Below are positions 38,814 through 47,270 of a stretch of DNA of 48,231 nt, in pieces. Numbering within the stretch: the first letter of the stretch is position 1; the number at the start of each line of letters is the position of its first letter. A program made the translations under genes and the position numbers. A model generated the notes under the pieces. It made no database searches, was not told where the DNA came from, and saw only the letters and a program-made list of their open reading frames with translations. Origin of the DNA: an uncultured Collinsella sp. (GTDB lineage: Bacteria; Actinomycetota; Coriobacteriia; Coriobacteriales; Coriobacteriaceae); contig CABSAN010000010.1 in NCBI GenBank assembly GCA_902475785.1, forward strand, positions 1 through 48,231. Reading direction: 5' to 3'.

Positions 38814-40187
38814 ATGGATACTCAGACCCCAACATATTCCGATGACGAGCTGACCGCAGCGCTTGCCGAGCACCTGGCGTCGCTCGATCGCGACGACAGC
38901 TATCGCGTGGAGCGAGTACTTAAGCGCTCGTCCGTTGAAACAACCGAGCTCGTGTACTTTGAAGGAACCGGCGGTGGTTCGCTCGGTCCCTTTGTTCGTA
39001 AACGCATCGATGCTTCGGCTCAAATCGGCGGGGCATACGAGCGTCTGTTTGCCGCTCAGCGGGCAGGCAGGCGTTTTGAGCACCTGCCCAGAATCGTCGA
39101 TTGTCGTCGTGTGGGCGACGAGCTCAACGTGGTTATGGAATACATCGAAGGGGAGACGCTCGGGGCGCTGGTGTACCGTCTGGGAGCCACCCCCGATTAT
39201 GCGCATGAATTGTATCCTGTCCTTTGCGACGCCGTGGGCGAGCTCCATGCCGGTTTTGCAATGGCGGGGGAGACGTCGGCGCCGGTGATCCATCGTGACC
39301 TCAAGCCGTCGAATATCATCGTGACAGGTGCCAACTATACGCCTGATGACGGCCTGACATTTTCATCGCTGGTGATTATCGACCTGGGGATCGCGCGCGT
39401 ATGGCGCGATGGCGCCGATGCCGACACCGTCAAGTTTGGCACGCGACCCTATGCGCCGCCCGAGCAGTATGGGTTTGGGCAGACGAGTGTGCGCAGCGAC
39501 GTCTACGCACTTGGCGCCCTGTTGTTCTTCTGCTTGACGGGAGTCGACCCTAAACCAGGGCTCGACATGCGCGAGCAATGCGAGGCGCGCGGCATTCCCA
39601 CTCCACTTGCCGATGTCATCTGCATGTCGATGGCGCTTGACCCGACCAAACGTTTTGCGAGCGCGGAAGCGTTGGGACGGGCGACGCGCGCGGCATACGA
39701 TCTGAGTCGCCCCGTGCGGCCTCCTGCGCCTGTCCGTACTCCGGCCTCGGAGACGGTGTTGGCGTCCCAAGGGCTCCAGAACCCCGCAAGGCTTTCTAGG
39801 CCTGCCGCCTCCGCTGCATGCGGTCTGCTCTCTCGCGTTCCGGAGTCTCTGGGGCGCATTTGGAATACGCTCGTCTGCTTCTCGCTGCTTGTGTTCTTTG
39901 CCGGAAGTCACTTTGCCGTCTTTCACCCCACGGGAGCAAACCAAAGCTACCCGACGTGGCTTCTCATAATCGAGTATTTTTTCTTTGTCGATGGCCTTAT
40001 GGTGCTTATGCATTTTGCGCTGTTCGACAAGCGTCGTCTTCGTCGGCGATTCGCGCTGCTCGACAGCTATCGCGGCAAGAAACTCGCGAAACTCTGGTTC
40101 AAGGCATTGGGTGTGCTGCTCCTATGTATGATCGTCATAGTCGCGGTTGCCAATGCGACCGGCGTCGTCGATACCTCCGCTACCTAA
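38814..40187 (+). CDS. Membrane-anchored Ser/Thr protein kinase (PknB-like)
   Basis: A 457-residue Hanks-type kinase. The catalytic loop is VIHRDLKPSNIIV, the metal motif reads DLG (IIDLGIAR) instead of DFG, and the activation segment ends GTRPYAPPEQYG, followed by SDVYALGALLF. The glycine loop is degenerate. After about residue 310 comes a Pro/Ala-rich linker and then three hydrophobic segments (LVCFSLLVFFAG, LLIIEYFFFVDGLMVLMHFAL, LLLCMIVIVAVAN); no extracellular PASTA domains. Start: ATG with GGAG upstream; a TATGAT just before may be the -10 box, which would make the leader very short. Confidence 0.85.
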   Translation: MDTQTPTYSDDELTAALAEHLASLDRDDSYRVERVLKRSSVETTELVYFEGTGGGSLGPFVRKRIDASAQIGGAYERLFAAQRAGRRFEHLPRIVDCRRVGDELNVVMEYIEGETLGALVYRLGATPDYAHELYPVLCDAVGELHAGFAMAGETSAPVIHRDLKPSNIIVTGANYTPDDGLTFSSLVIIDLGIARVWRDGADADTVKFGTRPYAPPEQYGFGQTSVRSDVYALGALLFFCLTGVDPKPGLDMREQCEARGIPTPLADVICMSMALDPTKRFASAEALGRATRAAYDLSRPVRPPAPVRTPASETVLASQGLQNPARLSRPAASAACGLLSRVPESLGRIWNTLVCFSLLVFFAGSHFAVFHPTGANQSYPTWLLIIEYFFFVDGLMVLMHFALFDKRRLRRRFALLDSYRGKKLAKLWFKALGVLLLCMIVIVAVANATGVVDTSAT

Positions 40188-40190
40188 AAG

Positions 40191-40220
40191 AAAAAGGGCC
40201 CCATTGGGGCCCTTTGCAGT
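40191..40220. terminator. Bidirectional terminator
   Basis: AAAGGGCCCC and GGGGCCCTTT form a perfect ten-base stem with a three-base loop between two convergent genes. On the minus strand it is followed by TTCTTT, on the plus strand by GCAG, so it works best for the minus-strand gene. Confidence 0.8.
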
Positions 40221-40225
40221 TGCAC

Positions 40226-41359
40226 TTAGATGCGGTTCATCTGAGCGGCGACTTTGTTGTACCAGTCCTGCCACGTGGGCGGGCAGTACTTTTTGGCTGC
40301 TGCCGGGGTAAGGGTGGAGCCGTAGTTGGCGCCCAGATAGGCAACGTGAGCGGAGATGCCCTCGCTCCAGCTGCCAAAGCTGCGCCAACCGCCGCCACGG
40401 GCACTCCAGCCCCAAGCGTTGTAAGAATTGGCGCAATAAGCGCCCTTGGTGCTCTCGATGCAGGCGATGGCGGGGGACCAACGGGGGTCGACACCGGTAT
40501 TCCAAGCGGCGACGGCAAAGTTATAGCCCTGGCCTGCCATGGGGGAGCCGGCGAGATAATTGTCGATGCGGCTCGTCCACTCATTAATGAACGAATCGTA
40601 ATCGGAGCTACCGGTATTGGTGTTGTTCACCGTGGTGTCGATGGTGGTGTTGGTGTTGGTGGCCTGGCTGCTGGAATTGCTGCCGCTTACGCCCTCGCCC
40701 GAGAGCTTCTCGGCGGCAGCGGCCTTATCGGCCTCAAGCTTGGCAAGCTCGGCGGCATTTTCCTGCTCGGCTTTTGCCTGTGCCTCGCTGCGGAGCTGCT
40801 GGGCCTGCGCCAGCGCATCCTCGGCGTTTTTCTGCTCTGCCTCAAGCTGTGACTTGGCCTGCTGGAGCTCGGCCTTGTTCTGCTCGAGTTCGGTTTGCAT
40901 GTTATTGAGCTCTTCGATCTCGTCGACGCTTGAGCTCGTGATCTGGTTGGTGTATTTGCAGGTCGTGATGAACTCACCCAGGCTCTGCGCGTTGACCAGG
41001 AAGCTCACGATGGGATTGGTGCCCTTCTGATACTTGTACAGATCGCGCATGGCGGAGCTTGCCTTGGCCTGCTGCTCGGGAAGCTTGGCCTCGATTTCCT
41101 CGATGCTTGCCTCATTGGAGTCAATCTGCTTTTGCAGGTCATCGAGTTTGGTGCGGGCGTCGTTGTAGGCGCTCGTGGCGGCTTCGATCTTCTGCTGGGC
41201 TGCGGAAAGCTGGTCCTGCGTTGCCTGCGAGGCGGCATACGCCGCAACGGGGGAGAGCATCGGCGTGGCCGTCAGCGCAACGGCAAGCGCGGCGCTCGTG
41301 ATGATACGAGCCGGCTTCGACGCAATGAGCGCTGCGGTGCGATGATTCGAATGCTGCAT
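40226..41359 (-). CDS. Secreted coiled-coil cell-wall hydrolase
   Basis: A 377-residue exported protein. A signal peptide ends near VAAYA-ASQ (residue 43). Residues 45-240 are a long coiled coil rich in Ala, Glu and Gln (DQLSAAQQKIEAATSAYND, EELNNMQTELEQNKAELQQAK), as in CwlO/PcsB-type proteins. A Ser/Asn/Thr linker follows, and the last 120 residues form a lysozyme/glucosaminidase-like domain (AVAAWNTGVDPRWSPAIACIESTKGAYC, NAWGWSARGGGWRSFGSWSEGI), with Glu in CIES as possible catalytic residue. It probably remodels peptidoglycan at division. The ATG follows AGAGGGAC; the upstream region holds multiple palindromes. Confidence 0.82.
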   Translation of the reverse strand: MQHSNHRTAALIASKPARIITSAALAVALTATPMLSPVAAYAASQATQDQLSAAQQKIEAATSAYNDARTKLDDLQKQIDSNEASIEEIEAKLPEQQAKASSAMRDLYKYQKGTNPIVSFLVNAQSLGEFITTCKYTNQITSSSVDEIEELNNMQTELEQNKAELQQAKSQLEAEQKNAEDALAQAQQLRSEAQAKAEQENAAELAKLEADKAAAAEKLSGEGVSGSNSSSQATNTNTTIDTTVNNTNTGSSDYDSFINEWTSRIDNYLAGSPMAGQGYNFAVAAWNTGVDPRWSPAIACIESTKGAYCANSYNAWGWSARGGGWRSFGSWSEGISAHVAYLGANYGSTLTPAAAKKYCPPTWQDWYNKVAAQMNRI

Positions 41360-41401
41360 CCAGTCCCTCTGCAATCAATCGTAGGTTATGGTTCGAACGG
41401 T

Positions 41402-41466
41402 ATTCTACTACTGCTTTCGACCTCAACTTGAACCTTAAAGGTTCCAAAGGGTCAAGTTGAACTTGA
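41402..41466 (-). promoter_or_regulatory. Promoter of the cell-wall hydrolase with two 15-bp palindromes
   Basis: On the minus strand TTCAAG and TAGAAT (plus 41402-41407) are separated by 19 bp, the long spacer characteristic of MerR-controlled promoters. GAACCTTAAAGGTTC (41430-41444) and TCAAGTTGAACTTGA (41452-41466) are perfect 7-1-7 palindromes upstream. The regulator is not in the window. Confidence 0.45.
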
Positions 41467-41593
41467 GGCTTTGGCTTTGACCTGCAGTTATGATGAATTG
41501 TTGAGAAACCATAGAGTTCAACTTTAACGTTACAGAGCCCTGTTTGAGAGGAGTTTTGGGCTGTAAAAGCTATCTCAACGTGGGGTTTTATAA

Positions 41594-42226
41594 CTACAGC
41601 GTGCCCTTCTGGCGAGCCTGCTCAATCTCTTCGAGGGCCTCGGCGGGGGTGAACGAACAGGTGCCGTCGCCGAGTTTGACTACCCGGATATCGTCGCCGG
41701 TATGGACCTCTCCGCCCTTTAGTACCACGCCAAAAACGCCCTCGTGGGGAAAGATACAGTCGCCGGCGAGATAGTAGATGGCACAGCGGGTGTGGCAGAC
41801 CTTGCCGATCTGACTGATTTCGACCAGGACATCGTTGCCAATCTTGAGCTGCGTTCCCAGGGGGAGCGAGAGCAGGTTGATGCCCTGGGTTGTGAAGTTC
41901 TCGCCAAAGTCGGCCTCGTGCACATCGAGCCCGCGCGCCTGCGCCGTCTGGATAGACTCTGCAGCTAAAAAGGAAACCTGGCGGTGCCAATGCCCGGCGT
42001 GCGCATCGGAGGCGAGGCCAAACTGCTCGATGACGGTGTCGTGCCCGTCGGCGACGGGTGACTTACGCGTGCCTTTGTGCTCCGACGTGTTGATTGAGAC
42101 GATACGGGCAGGCCCGTTGTAAGCATCGTTTGCGGTGCGTAGGGGAGCTGCCGTCTGGGCACGATCTGCAAGTTCGCGCTTGGCGGCGTCAATGATGGGG
42201 TTGTTGATCGGATGAGCCTGGGGCAC
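41594..42226 (-). CDS. MOSC-domain protein
   Basis: A 210-residue protein with a MOSC (molybdenum cofactor sulfurase C-terminal) domain from about residue 40: ARIVSINTSEHKGTRK, SDAHAGHWHRQVSFLA, FGENFTTQGINLLSLPLGTQLKIG, VCHTRCAIYYLAGDCIFPHEGVFG (conserved Cys). Stand-alone MOSC proteins resemble YiiM and are proposed to handle molybdopterin or related sulfur carriers; no molybdenum cofactor genes are nearby. The start codon is GTG with AAAGGTG upstream. Confidence 0.88.
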   Translation of the reverse strand: MPQAHPINNPIIDAAKRELADRAQTAAPLRTANDAYNGPARIVSINTSEHKGTRKSPVADGHDTVIEQFGLASDAHAGHWHRQVSFLAAESIQTAQARGLDVHEADFGENFTTQGINLLSLPLGTQLKIGNDVLVEISQIGKVCHTRCAIYYLAGDCIFPHEGVFGVVLKGGEVHTGDDIRVVKLGDGTCSFTPAEALEEIEQARQKGTL

Positions 42227-42372
42227 GGTGCACCTTTCGACGGGGCGGGCTACATGTTGAATCCTACAACAATGGTAGGTTCATTGCCCATTGTCATACA
42301 ACGGTGAGCGCCGTCTTCGTGCTGGCCTTCGTGCTGGACGATTACGTCGATTGCCATAGATACGGTGGAGCT

Positions 42373-42402
42373 TTGGGCGCCGGCGGCTTGGCACGCTAGA
42401 AT
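42373..42402 (+). promoter_or_regulatory. Promoter of the D-aspartate ligase gene
   Basis: TTGGGC (42373-42378) and TAGAAT (42397-42402) are 18 bp apart. The leader then contains GCCCA-TTGTG-TGGGC, a small hairpin, before the ribosome binding site. Confidence 0.5.
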
Positions 42403-42458
42403 AATTCAGTTGCGCAAAGACCGCCCATTGTGTGGGCAGTTCATGATAGGAAGTTTCC

Positions 42459-43715
42459 ATGGCATTGCAATTTACAGAGCGCGAGTTCATTCCCGTGCTG
42501 CTCGGTGGCGACATCAACGCCTATTCGGTGGCGCGTGCCTTCTACGAGGAGTACCAGGTCAAGAGTCTGGTCTTTGGCAAGTATCAGACGGGTCCCGCGT
42601 ACCGCAGCCAGATTATCGACTACACGCCCAACGTGGATATCGACACCATGCCCGTGATGCTCAAAACCGTCAACGGCATTGCCCAAGCGCATGCCGACAA
42701 GACGATTGTCCTTGTGGGCTGTGGCGACAACTATGTCGCTCTCGTGGCTCAAGCCAAGGATGCTCATGAGCTGGCGGATAACATCGTCGCTCCCTACGCG
42801 CCCTACAGCATGCTCGAGCAGTGCCAGAAGAAGGAGATCTTCTACGAGCTGTGCGAGAAGCATGGCGTGCCCTATCCGCACACGTTTACCTTTACCAAGG
42901 CGATGCTCAATGCCCAGGGTGAGGCGCCTGCCGAAGTGCTCGACCAGATCGATTTTCCTTACCCGATGATTCTGAAGCCTTCTGACGGCATCATGTGGTG
43001 GCAGCACGAGTTCGAGGGCCAGAAGAAGGCCTATGTGATTGCCGACCGCGCCGAGCTGGAACAGGTCATTCGCGATTCGTATGCCAGCGGCTACACCGAC
43101 GATCTGATCTTGCAGGATCGCGTGCCCGGCAACGACGAGTACATGCGCGTACTCACCAGCTATTCCGACCGCAACGGTAAGGTTCGCATGATGTGCCTGG
43201 GCCATGTGCTGCTCGAGGAGCATCAGCCCCACGGTGTCGGCAACCATGCCTGTATCATTACCGAGCCCAACGACGAGCTCATGGGCGGCGTGCGCAAGTT
43301 GCTCGAGGACCTTCACTTTGTGGGCTATTCCAACTTTGACGTTAAGTACGACGAGCGCGACGGCTCGTTTAAGTTCTTCGATTTCAACACGCGCCAGGGC
43401 CGCAGCAACTACTACGTTACCAACAGCGGCTTTAACGTTGCCAAGTATGTGGTGGACGAGTATGTGTTTAACCGCCCGTTTGAGCCGGAGTTTGTGACGG
43501 CGCAGGACGAGGCCCTGTGGATGGTCGTTCCCATGGGCGTCGTCGACAAGTACGTCAAGGATCCCGAGCTGCGCGCTAAGGTGCATCGCCTGGACAAGGA
43601 AGGCAAGGGCGCCGACCCTTCGTTTATGAAGGGCGACTTTGTCTTTAACCGCTGGCTGCGCATGTGGCACACCAAGCTGCGCCACTTTAAGCTGTTCAAG
43701 ACGTATTACAAGTAG
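42459..43715 (+). CDS. ATP-grasp ligase, probable D-aspartate ligase
   Basis: A 418-residue ATP-grasp enzyme. Visible features are the N-terminal LGGDINAYSVARAFYEEY, the ATP-binding FPYPMILKPSDG with ILQDRVPGNDEYM, and the metal-binding end FKFFDFNTRQGRSNYYVT. It resembles carboxylate-amine ligases of the AslA type, which add D-aspartate to the side-chain amine of the peptidoglycan precursor. The following gene is an aspartate racemase, the same pairing known from Enterococcus faecium, which strengthens the assignment. Cytoplasmic; it would build the interpeptide bridge. TAGGAAG precedes the ATG. Confidence 0.82.
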   Translation: MALQFTEREFIPVLLGGDINAYSVARAFYEEYQVKSLVFGKYQTGPAYRSQIIDYTPNVDIDTMPVMLKTVNGIAQAHADKTIVLVGCGDNYVALVAQAKDAHELADNIVAPYAPYSMLEQCQKKEIFYELCEKHGVPYPHTFTFTKAMLNAQGEAPAEVLDQIDFPYPMILKPSDGIMWWQHEFEGQKKAYVIADRAELEQVIRDSYASGYTDDLILQDRVPGNDEYMRVLTSYSDRNGKVRMMCLGHVLLEEHQPHGVGNHACIITEPNDELMGGVRKLLEDLHFVGYSNFDVKYDERDGSFKFFDFNTRQGRSNYYVTNSGFNVAKYVVDEYVFNRPFEPEFVTAQDEALWMVVPMGVVDKYVKDPELRAKVHRLDKEGKGADPSFMKGDFVFNRWLRMWHTKLRHFKLFKTYYK

Positions 43716-43799
43716 ATGAGCGCGGCGCCCGTCCGGTTTGCATCGGGCGGGCGCGGGTATGATACGCGCAATTGCGCAAGCGTCACCAAGGAGGCGGCG

Positions 43800-44546
43800 A
43801 TGGAAAAGCTGGGAGTTATCGGCGGCATGGGCGCCGAGGCCACGTCGTATTACTACGACCAGGTGGTGCGTCATACGGCTGCTGCCTGCGATCAGGAACA
43901 TATCGACATGGTGGTGCTCTCCAAGTCGACCATGCCCGACCGCACGCTGGCCATTAAGACCGGCGAGCATGCCAAACTGCTGGCGACCATGAAAGAGTGC
44001 GCCCAGGCACTCGAGTCGCTGGGCTGTGCACACATTGCCATTCCCTGCAACACGTCACACTACTTCTATGACCAGATCCAGTCGTTTACGAAGGTGCCGA
44101 TTATCCACATGCCGCGTGAGTCGGTGCGCTATGCTCTGGCCGGCGCGGTGATGGGGGAGTGCGAGTTCGACCCCAACCTGAGTATGCCGGCCGAGCCGGT
44201 GCGCAAGATCGGCATCATGGGCACCGATGGCACCGTGGGCGCGGGCGTCTACGGCCGCGAATGTAAGGCTGCGGGTGTTGAGGTCGTCTATCCCAGCGAG
44301 AAACGTCAGAACGATGTGATGTCGCTTATCTACGATGATGTGAAGGCCGGACGTGAGCCCGATATGGATAAGTTCGACCGCGTGATGTGGGAGTTCGCCC
44401 GTAGCGGCTGCGACCGCGTCATTCTGGCCTGCACCGAGCTATCGGTGCTGCAGAAGTACCGAGAGATGCCCGAGATCACCCTCGACGCCATGGACGTCCT
44501 GGTGCGTGAATCCATCATCCGTAGCGGCGCTCCCTACCGCCTCTAG
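43800..44546 (+). CDS. Aspartate/glutamate racemase family protein, probable aspartate racemase
   Basis: A 248-residue cofactor-independent racemase. The two catalytic Cys are in AIPCNTSHYF (about residue 83) and LACTELSVL (about 207); the opening is LGVIGGMGAEATSYYYD. It would supply D-aspartate to the ligase encoded 84 bases upstream. AAGGAGG lies six bases before the ATG. A GCGCCCG-type hairpin lies between the two genes, but no terminator T-run, so they are probably one operon. Confidence 0.88.
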   Translation: MEKLGVIGGMGAEATSYYYDQVVRHTAAACDQEHIDMVVLSKSTMPDRTLAIKTGEHAKLLATMKECAQALESLGCAHIAIPCNTSHYFYDQIQSFTKVPIIHMPRESVRYALAGAVMGECEFDPNLSMPAEPVRKIGIMGTDGTVGAGVYGRECKAAGVEVVYPSEKRQNDVMSLIYDDVKAGREPDMDKFDRVMWEFARSGCDRVILACTELSVLQKYREMPEITLDAMDVLVRESIIRSGAPYRL

Positions 44547-44557
44547 CTTCCGACCCG

Positions 44558-44587
44558 CCAAAAAGGGACAGGTTTATTTTGGTAGGT
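44558..44587. repeat. GGGACAGGTT-type intergenic repeat
   Basis: CCAAAAAGGGACAGGTTTAT followed by TTTGGTAGGT matches the left arm of the palindrome at 2569-2592 and the inverse of 2602-2631. Confidence 0.6.
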
Positions 44588-44605
44588 TTTATCTGGTGAA
44601 ACAGT

Positions 44606-44644
44606 AAAGGCCCCGGCTCGTTTGGTGCGAGCCGAGGTCTTTTG
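44606..44644. terminator. Bidirectional terminator between racemase and ecfT genes
   Basis: AGGCCCCGGCTCG pairs with CGAGCCGAGGTCT with one mismatch and one wobble over a seven-base loop; TTTTGCG follows on the plus strand and TTTACTG on the minus strand. Confidence 0.75.
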
Positions 44645-44671
44645 CGTTGGGCGGTTGCTGTCGGTGGTGAA

Positions 44672-45418
44672 CTAGAACAGGAAGCCGATGGCGATGAGGG
44701 CGATGCTGACGATGAGCACGGCGATGTCCAGGCCCTTGATGGGGTAGCGCTTGTACGAGCTGGCGCGCGTACGCAGATAGAAGCCGCGCTGTTCTGCCGC
44801 CAAGGCTGTGGCATCGGTCTTGCCCACGCTCGAGATGAGCAGTGGCACGCACAGTGGCAGCATGAGCTTAAGCTTCTTGATGGGGTTCTTGGTGTCGTAC
44901 TCGACGCCGCGTGCGGTCTGCGCCTCCATGATGGCGTTCATCTCCTGACCAAACACCGGCACAAAGCGCAGCGCCGTGGTAAAGGTGAAGGCATAGCGAT
45001 ACGGCACGTGCAGCACCTCGACGCAGGCGTTGGCAAGGTCGTTGAGTTTGGTCACCATGAGCATGAGGATGAGCGGTAACGCCACACCCAGCAGGCGCAG
45101 GCAGGCCTTCGATCCTGTGATGAGGCCCGTGTCGGTGATAAAACCCCACACCACGTTGCCATCGCGCATAAAGGCCAGCTGGAGCACCAGCATGATAAGC
45201 GCGAGCGGAATCAGCAACTTGAGCAGCGAAAACAGACGGTCGACGACGCCGGCATAGGCACCCAGCGCAAGGGTGAGTGCCAAAAAGCCCAGCAGCGCCA
45301 CGTAGGTGTCGGACAAGAAGATGCCGACGATGATGGCGGCGGCGAGGCCCAGTTTGACGACGGGATTCAGGCGATGCAGCAGCGTATCGCCCGGCATGTA
45401 GTCGATGACGTTAACCAC
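44672..45418 (-). CDS. ecfT: Energy-coupling factor transporter transmembrane protein EcfT
   Basis: About 248 residues with five or six transmembrane helices. The two coupling motifs that contact the ATPases are present: QTARGVEYD and AAEQRGFYLR (Ala-Arg-Gly type). It opens with NVIDYMPGDTLLHRLNPVVKL, as in other EcfT proteins. The start is taken as the GTG that overlaps the ATPase stop by eight bases (GTGGTTAA), with AAGGAG ten bases upstream. It links the double ATPase to the S component encoded at the head of this operon. Confidence 0.9.
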   Translation of the reverse strand: MVNVIDYMPGDTLLHRLNPVVKLGLAAAIIVGIFLSDTYVALLGFLALTLALGAYAGVVDRLFSLLKLLIPLALIMLVLQLAFMRDGNVVWGFITDTGLITGSKACLRLLGVALPLILMLMVTKLNDLANACVEVLHVPYRYAFTFTTALRFVPVFGQEMNAIMEAQTARGVEYDTKNPIKKLKLMLPLCVPLLISSVGKTDATALAAEQRGFYLRTRASSYKRYPIKGLDIAVLIVSIALIAIGFLF

Positions 45419-47162
45419 GGTGGACCATCTCCTTGGTAATTCGAACGACATCGGTGACCTCGCTCACCTGCGCAAAAGCGGGCGAGACGGAAGATGCCAG
45501 ACGGCGCGAGAGCTCGATAACCTGGGGAGGCTCCACGTAGGCACGCCGCATGAGATCGATGTTCGAGAATAGCTCGTGCGTGCGGCCGCGGTCGAGGATG
45601 CGACCGTCGGCCATTACCACAATGCGCTCGGCAAAGTCGGAGACGACTTCCATATCGTGGCAGACCATGATAACGGCGCAACCGCGCTCGGCCATGGTAC
45701 GCACCGTTTCCATGACGGTCATGCACTCGCGGTAATCAAGGCCGCTCGTGGGCTCGTCGAGCACGACGATCTTGGGCTCAACCACTACGACGGAGGCAAG
45801 CGCCACCATTTGTCGCTGACCGCGCGAGAGCGAAAAGGGCGCCTCGTCGGCCGGCAAGCCAAAGCGGTCGATGACGAGCTGGGCGCGACGCAGCGCCTCG
45901 GCACGGTCGATGCCGGCAAGCTCCAGGCCAAAGGCGACCTCGTCGAGCACGGTGTCCTTGCAGATCTGGCGGTCGGGGTTTTGGAAGAGGGTCGCGACCT
46001 CGCGAGCGATGCGGCTCGTGGGAACGGCTGCGGTATCCAGTCCCGTGACGCGCACGCTGCCCGAGGCGGGCTTAAGCAGGCCTGTGAGCAGTTTGGTGAG
46101 CGTGGTCTTGCCGGCGCCGTTTTGGCCGACGATGCCCACGAGCTCGCCGGGATAGAGCGTCAGGCTAAGGTCGTGTACGGCGGCGCCGCCATTGGGATAG
46201 GCAAACTCAACATGGTCGAAGGTGAGTACGGGTTCGGCGTCCTTGGCATGAGGGCGCAACGACGGTGCATGCGGGGAACCGGCGGGCGCCTGGGCTTCGA
46301 TAGCCGCGTGTGCGGGGTCGACGATGCCCGAAATCATGCGCTCGGCCTCATCGACATCCAAGCAGGGGGTACCGCTTACCAGGCCATCGGCCTCGAGGCT
46401 ATTGAAGATACGCGTGACGCGAGGGCAGTCGACGCCGATGGCACGGAGCTCGTCGGTATGCGCGAAGACCTCGTGTGGCTCGCCCTGCAGCGCGATTTCG
46501 CCATGGTTGAGCACGAGCACGCGGTTGCAGTGCTCCGAGAGCAGGGCGACCTTTTGCTCGACGACGACGATGGTGATTCCAAGTGCGCGGTTTGCCTCAC
46601 GCAGCGTCTCGAAGACCAACGTGGAGCTGGCGGGGTCGAGTGCCGCGGTGGGCTCGTCGAGAACCAAGACGCGCGGACGCATGGCGAGGATGGCGGCGAT
46701 GGCTACCTTTTGCTTCTGTCCGCCCGAGAGGGTGGCGATCTCGCGGTCGCGCAGGTCGCTGATGCCGACGGTCTCGAGCGTTTCGATCACGCGCTGCTCG
46801 ATCTGGTCGTGGGGAACGCCAAAGTTCTCGAGGCCAAAGAGCATCTCGTCCTCGACGACCGAAGCGACCATCTGCGTGTCGATATCCTGCAGCACACTGC
46901 CGACGATTTGCGACACGTCGGTGAGCGAGACTTCGCAGGTGTCGTGGCCGTCGACCATGACGGACCCGAAGAACGTGCCGGTGTAGTGGTGGGGCACGGC
47001 ACCCGACAGGCAGGCGGCAAGCGTGGACTTGCCGGCGCCTGAGGGCCCGATGATGCCGATGAAATCTCCCTTGTTCACGCTGAGCGAGATGTGGCTGAGC
47101 GCCTGCTCGGTCTGCGTGCCATAGGAGAACGAGACATCGTCGACGTTGATGATCGTTTCCAT
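45411..47162 (-). CDS. Fused double ATPase of an ECF transporter (EcfA-EcfA')
   Basis: A 583-residue protein with two ABC domains. Domain 1: IGPSGAGKST (about 37-46), LSGGQKQKVAIA, VLVLDEPTAALD. Domain 2 (from about residue 315): VGQNGAGKTT, LSRGQRQMVALA with an altered signature, IVVLDEPTSGLD. Both have the Q-loop and His switch (VVVEQK in domain 1 departs from the usual His, CHDME in domain 2). A 45-residue Ala/Pro-rich linker joins them. Such fusions replace separate EcfA1 and EcfA2. The ATG follows GAAAGG. It powers vitamin or amino-acid uptake by the S component. Confidence 0.9.
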   Translation of the reverse strand: METIINVDDVSFSYGTQTEQALSHISLSVNKGDFIGIIGPSGAGKSTLAACLSGAVPHHYTGTFFGSVMVDGHDTCEVSLTDVSQIVGSVLQDIDTQMVASVVEDEMLFGLENFGVPHDQIEQRVIETLETVGISDLRDREIATLSGGQKQKVAIAAILAMRPRVLVLDEPTAALDPASSTLVFETLREANRALGITIVVVEQKVALLSEHCNRVLVLNHGEIALQGEPHEVFAHTDELRAIGVDCPRVTRIFNSLEADGLVSGTPCLDVDEAERMISGIVDPAHAAIEAQAPAGSPHAPSLRPHAKDAEPVLTFDHVEFAYPNGGAAVHDLSLTLYPGELVGIVGQNGAGKTTLTKLLTGLLKPASGSVRVTGLDTAAVPTSRIAREVATLFQNPDRQICKDTVLDEVAFGLELAGIDRAEALRRAQLVIDRFGLPADEAPFSLSRGQRQMVALASVVVVEPKIVVLDEPTSGLDYRECMTVMETVRTMAERGCAVIMVCHDMEVVSDFAERIVVMADGRILDRGRTHELFSNIDLMRRAYVEPPQVIELSRRLASSVSPAFAQVSEVTDVVRITKEMVHRG

Positions 47163-47180
47163 GGATACCTTTCATAGTCA

Positions 47181-47224
47181 TTGGGGACGTTCTTAAATGA
47201 CTAGTCGTTTAAGAACGTCCCCAA
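47181..47224. repeat. Perfect 17-bp inverted repeat between ecfS and ecfA genes
   Basis: TTGGGGACGTTCTTAAA (47181-47197) and its exact inverse (47208-47224) enclose TGACTAGTCG. A fragment, CTAGTCGTTT, recurs right after it (47229-47238) followed by GGGACAG. It recalls REP-type repeats. Confidence 0.65.
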
Positions 47225-47270
47225 AAGCTAGTCGTTTGGGACAGTCTTTGGTGGTGAAGCACGGAGATGG

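Noticed and set aside
42441..44033. Long minus-strand frame opposite the D-aspartate ligase and racemase genes
   Set aside because: It spans two well-supported plus-strand genes and their intergenic region and shows no protein family features.
45576..47042. Plus-strand frame opposite the double ATPase gene
   Set aside because: Shadow frame of a gene with both ABC domains intact; composition is that of a reversed GC-biased gene.
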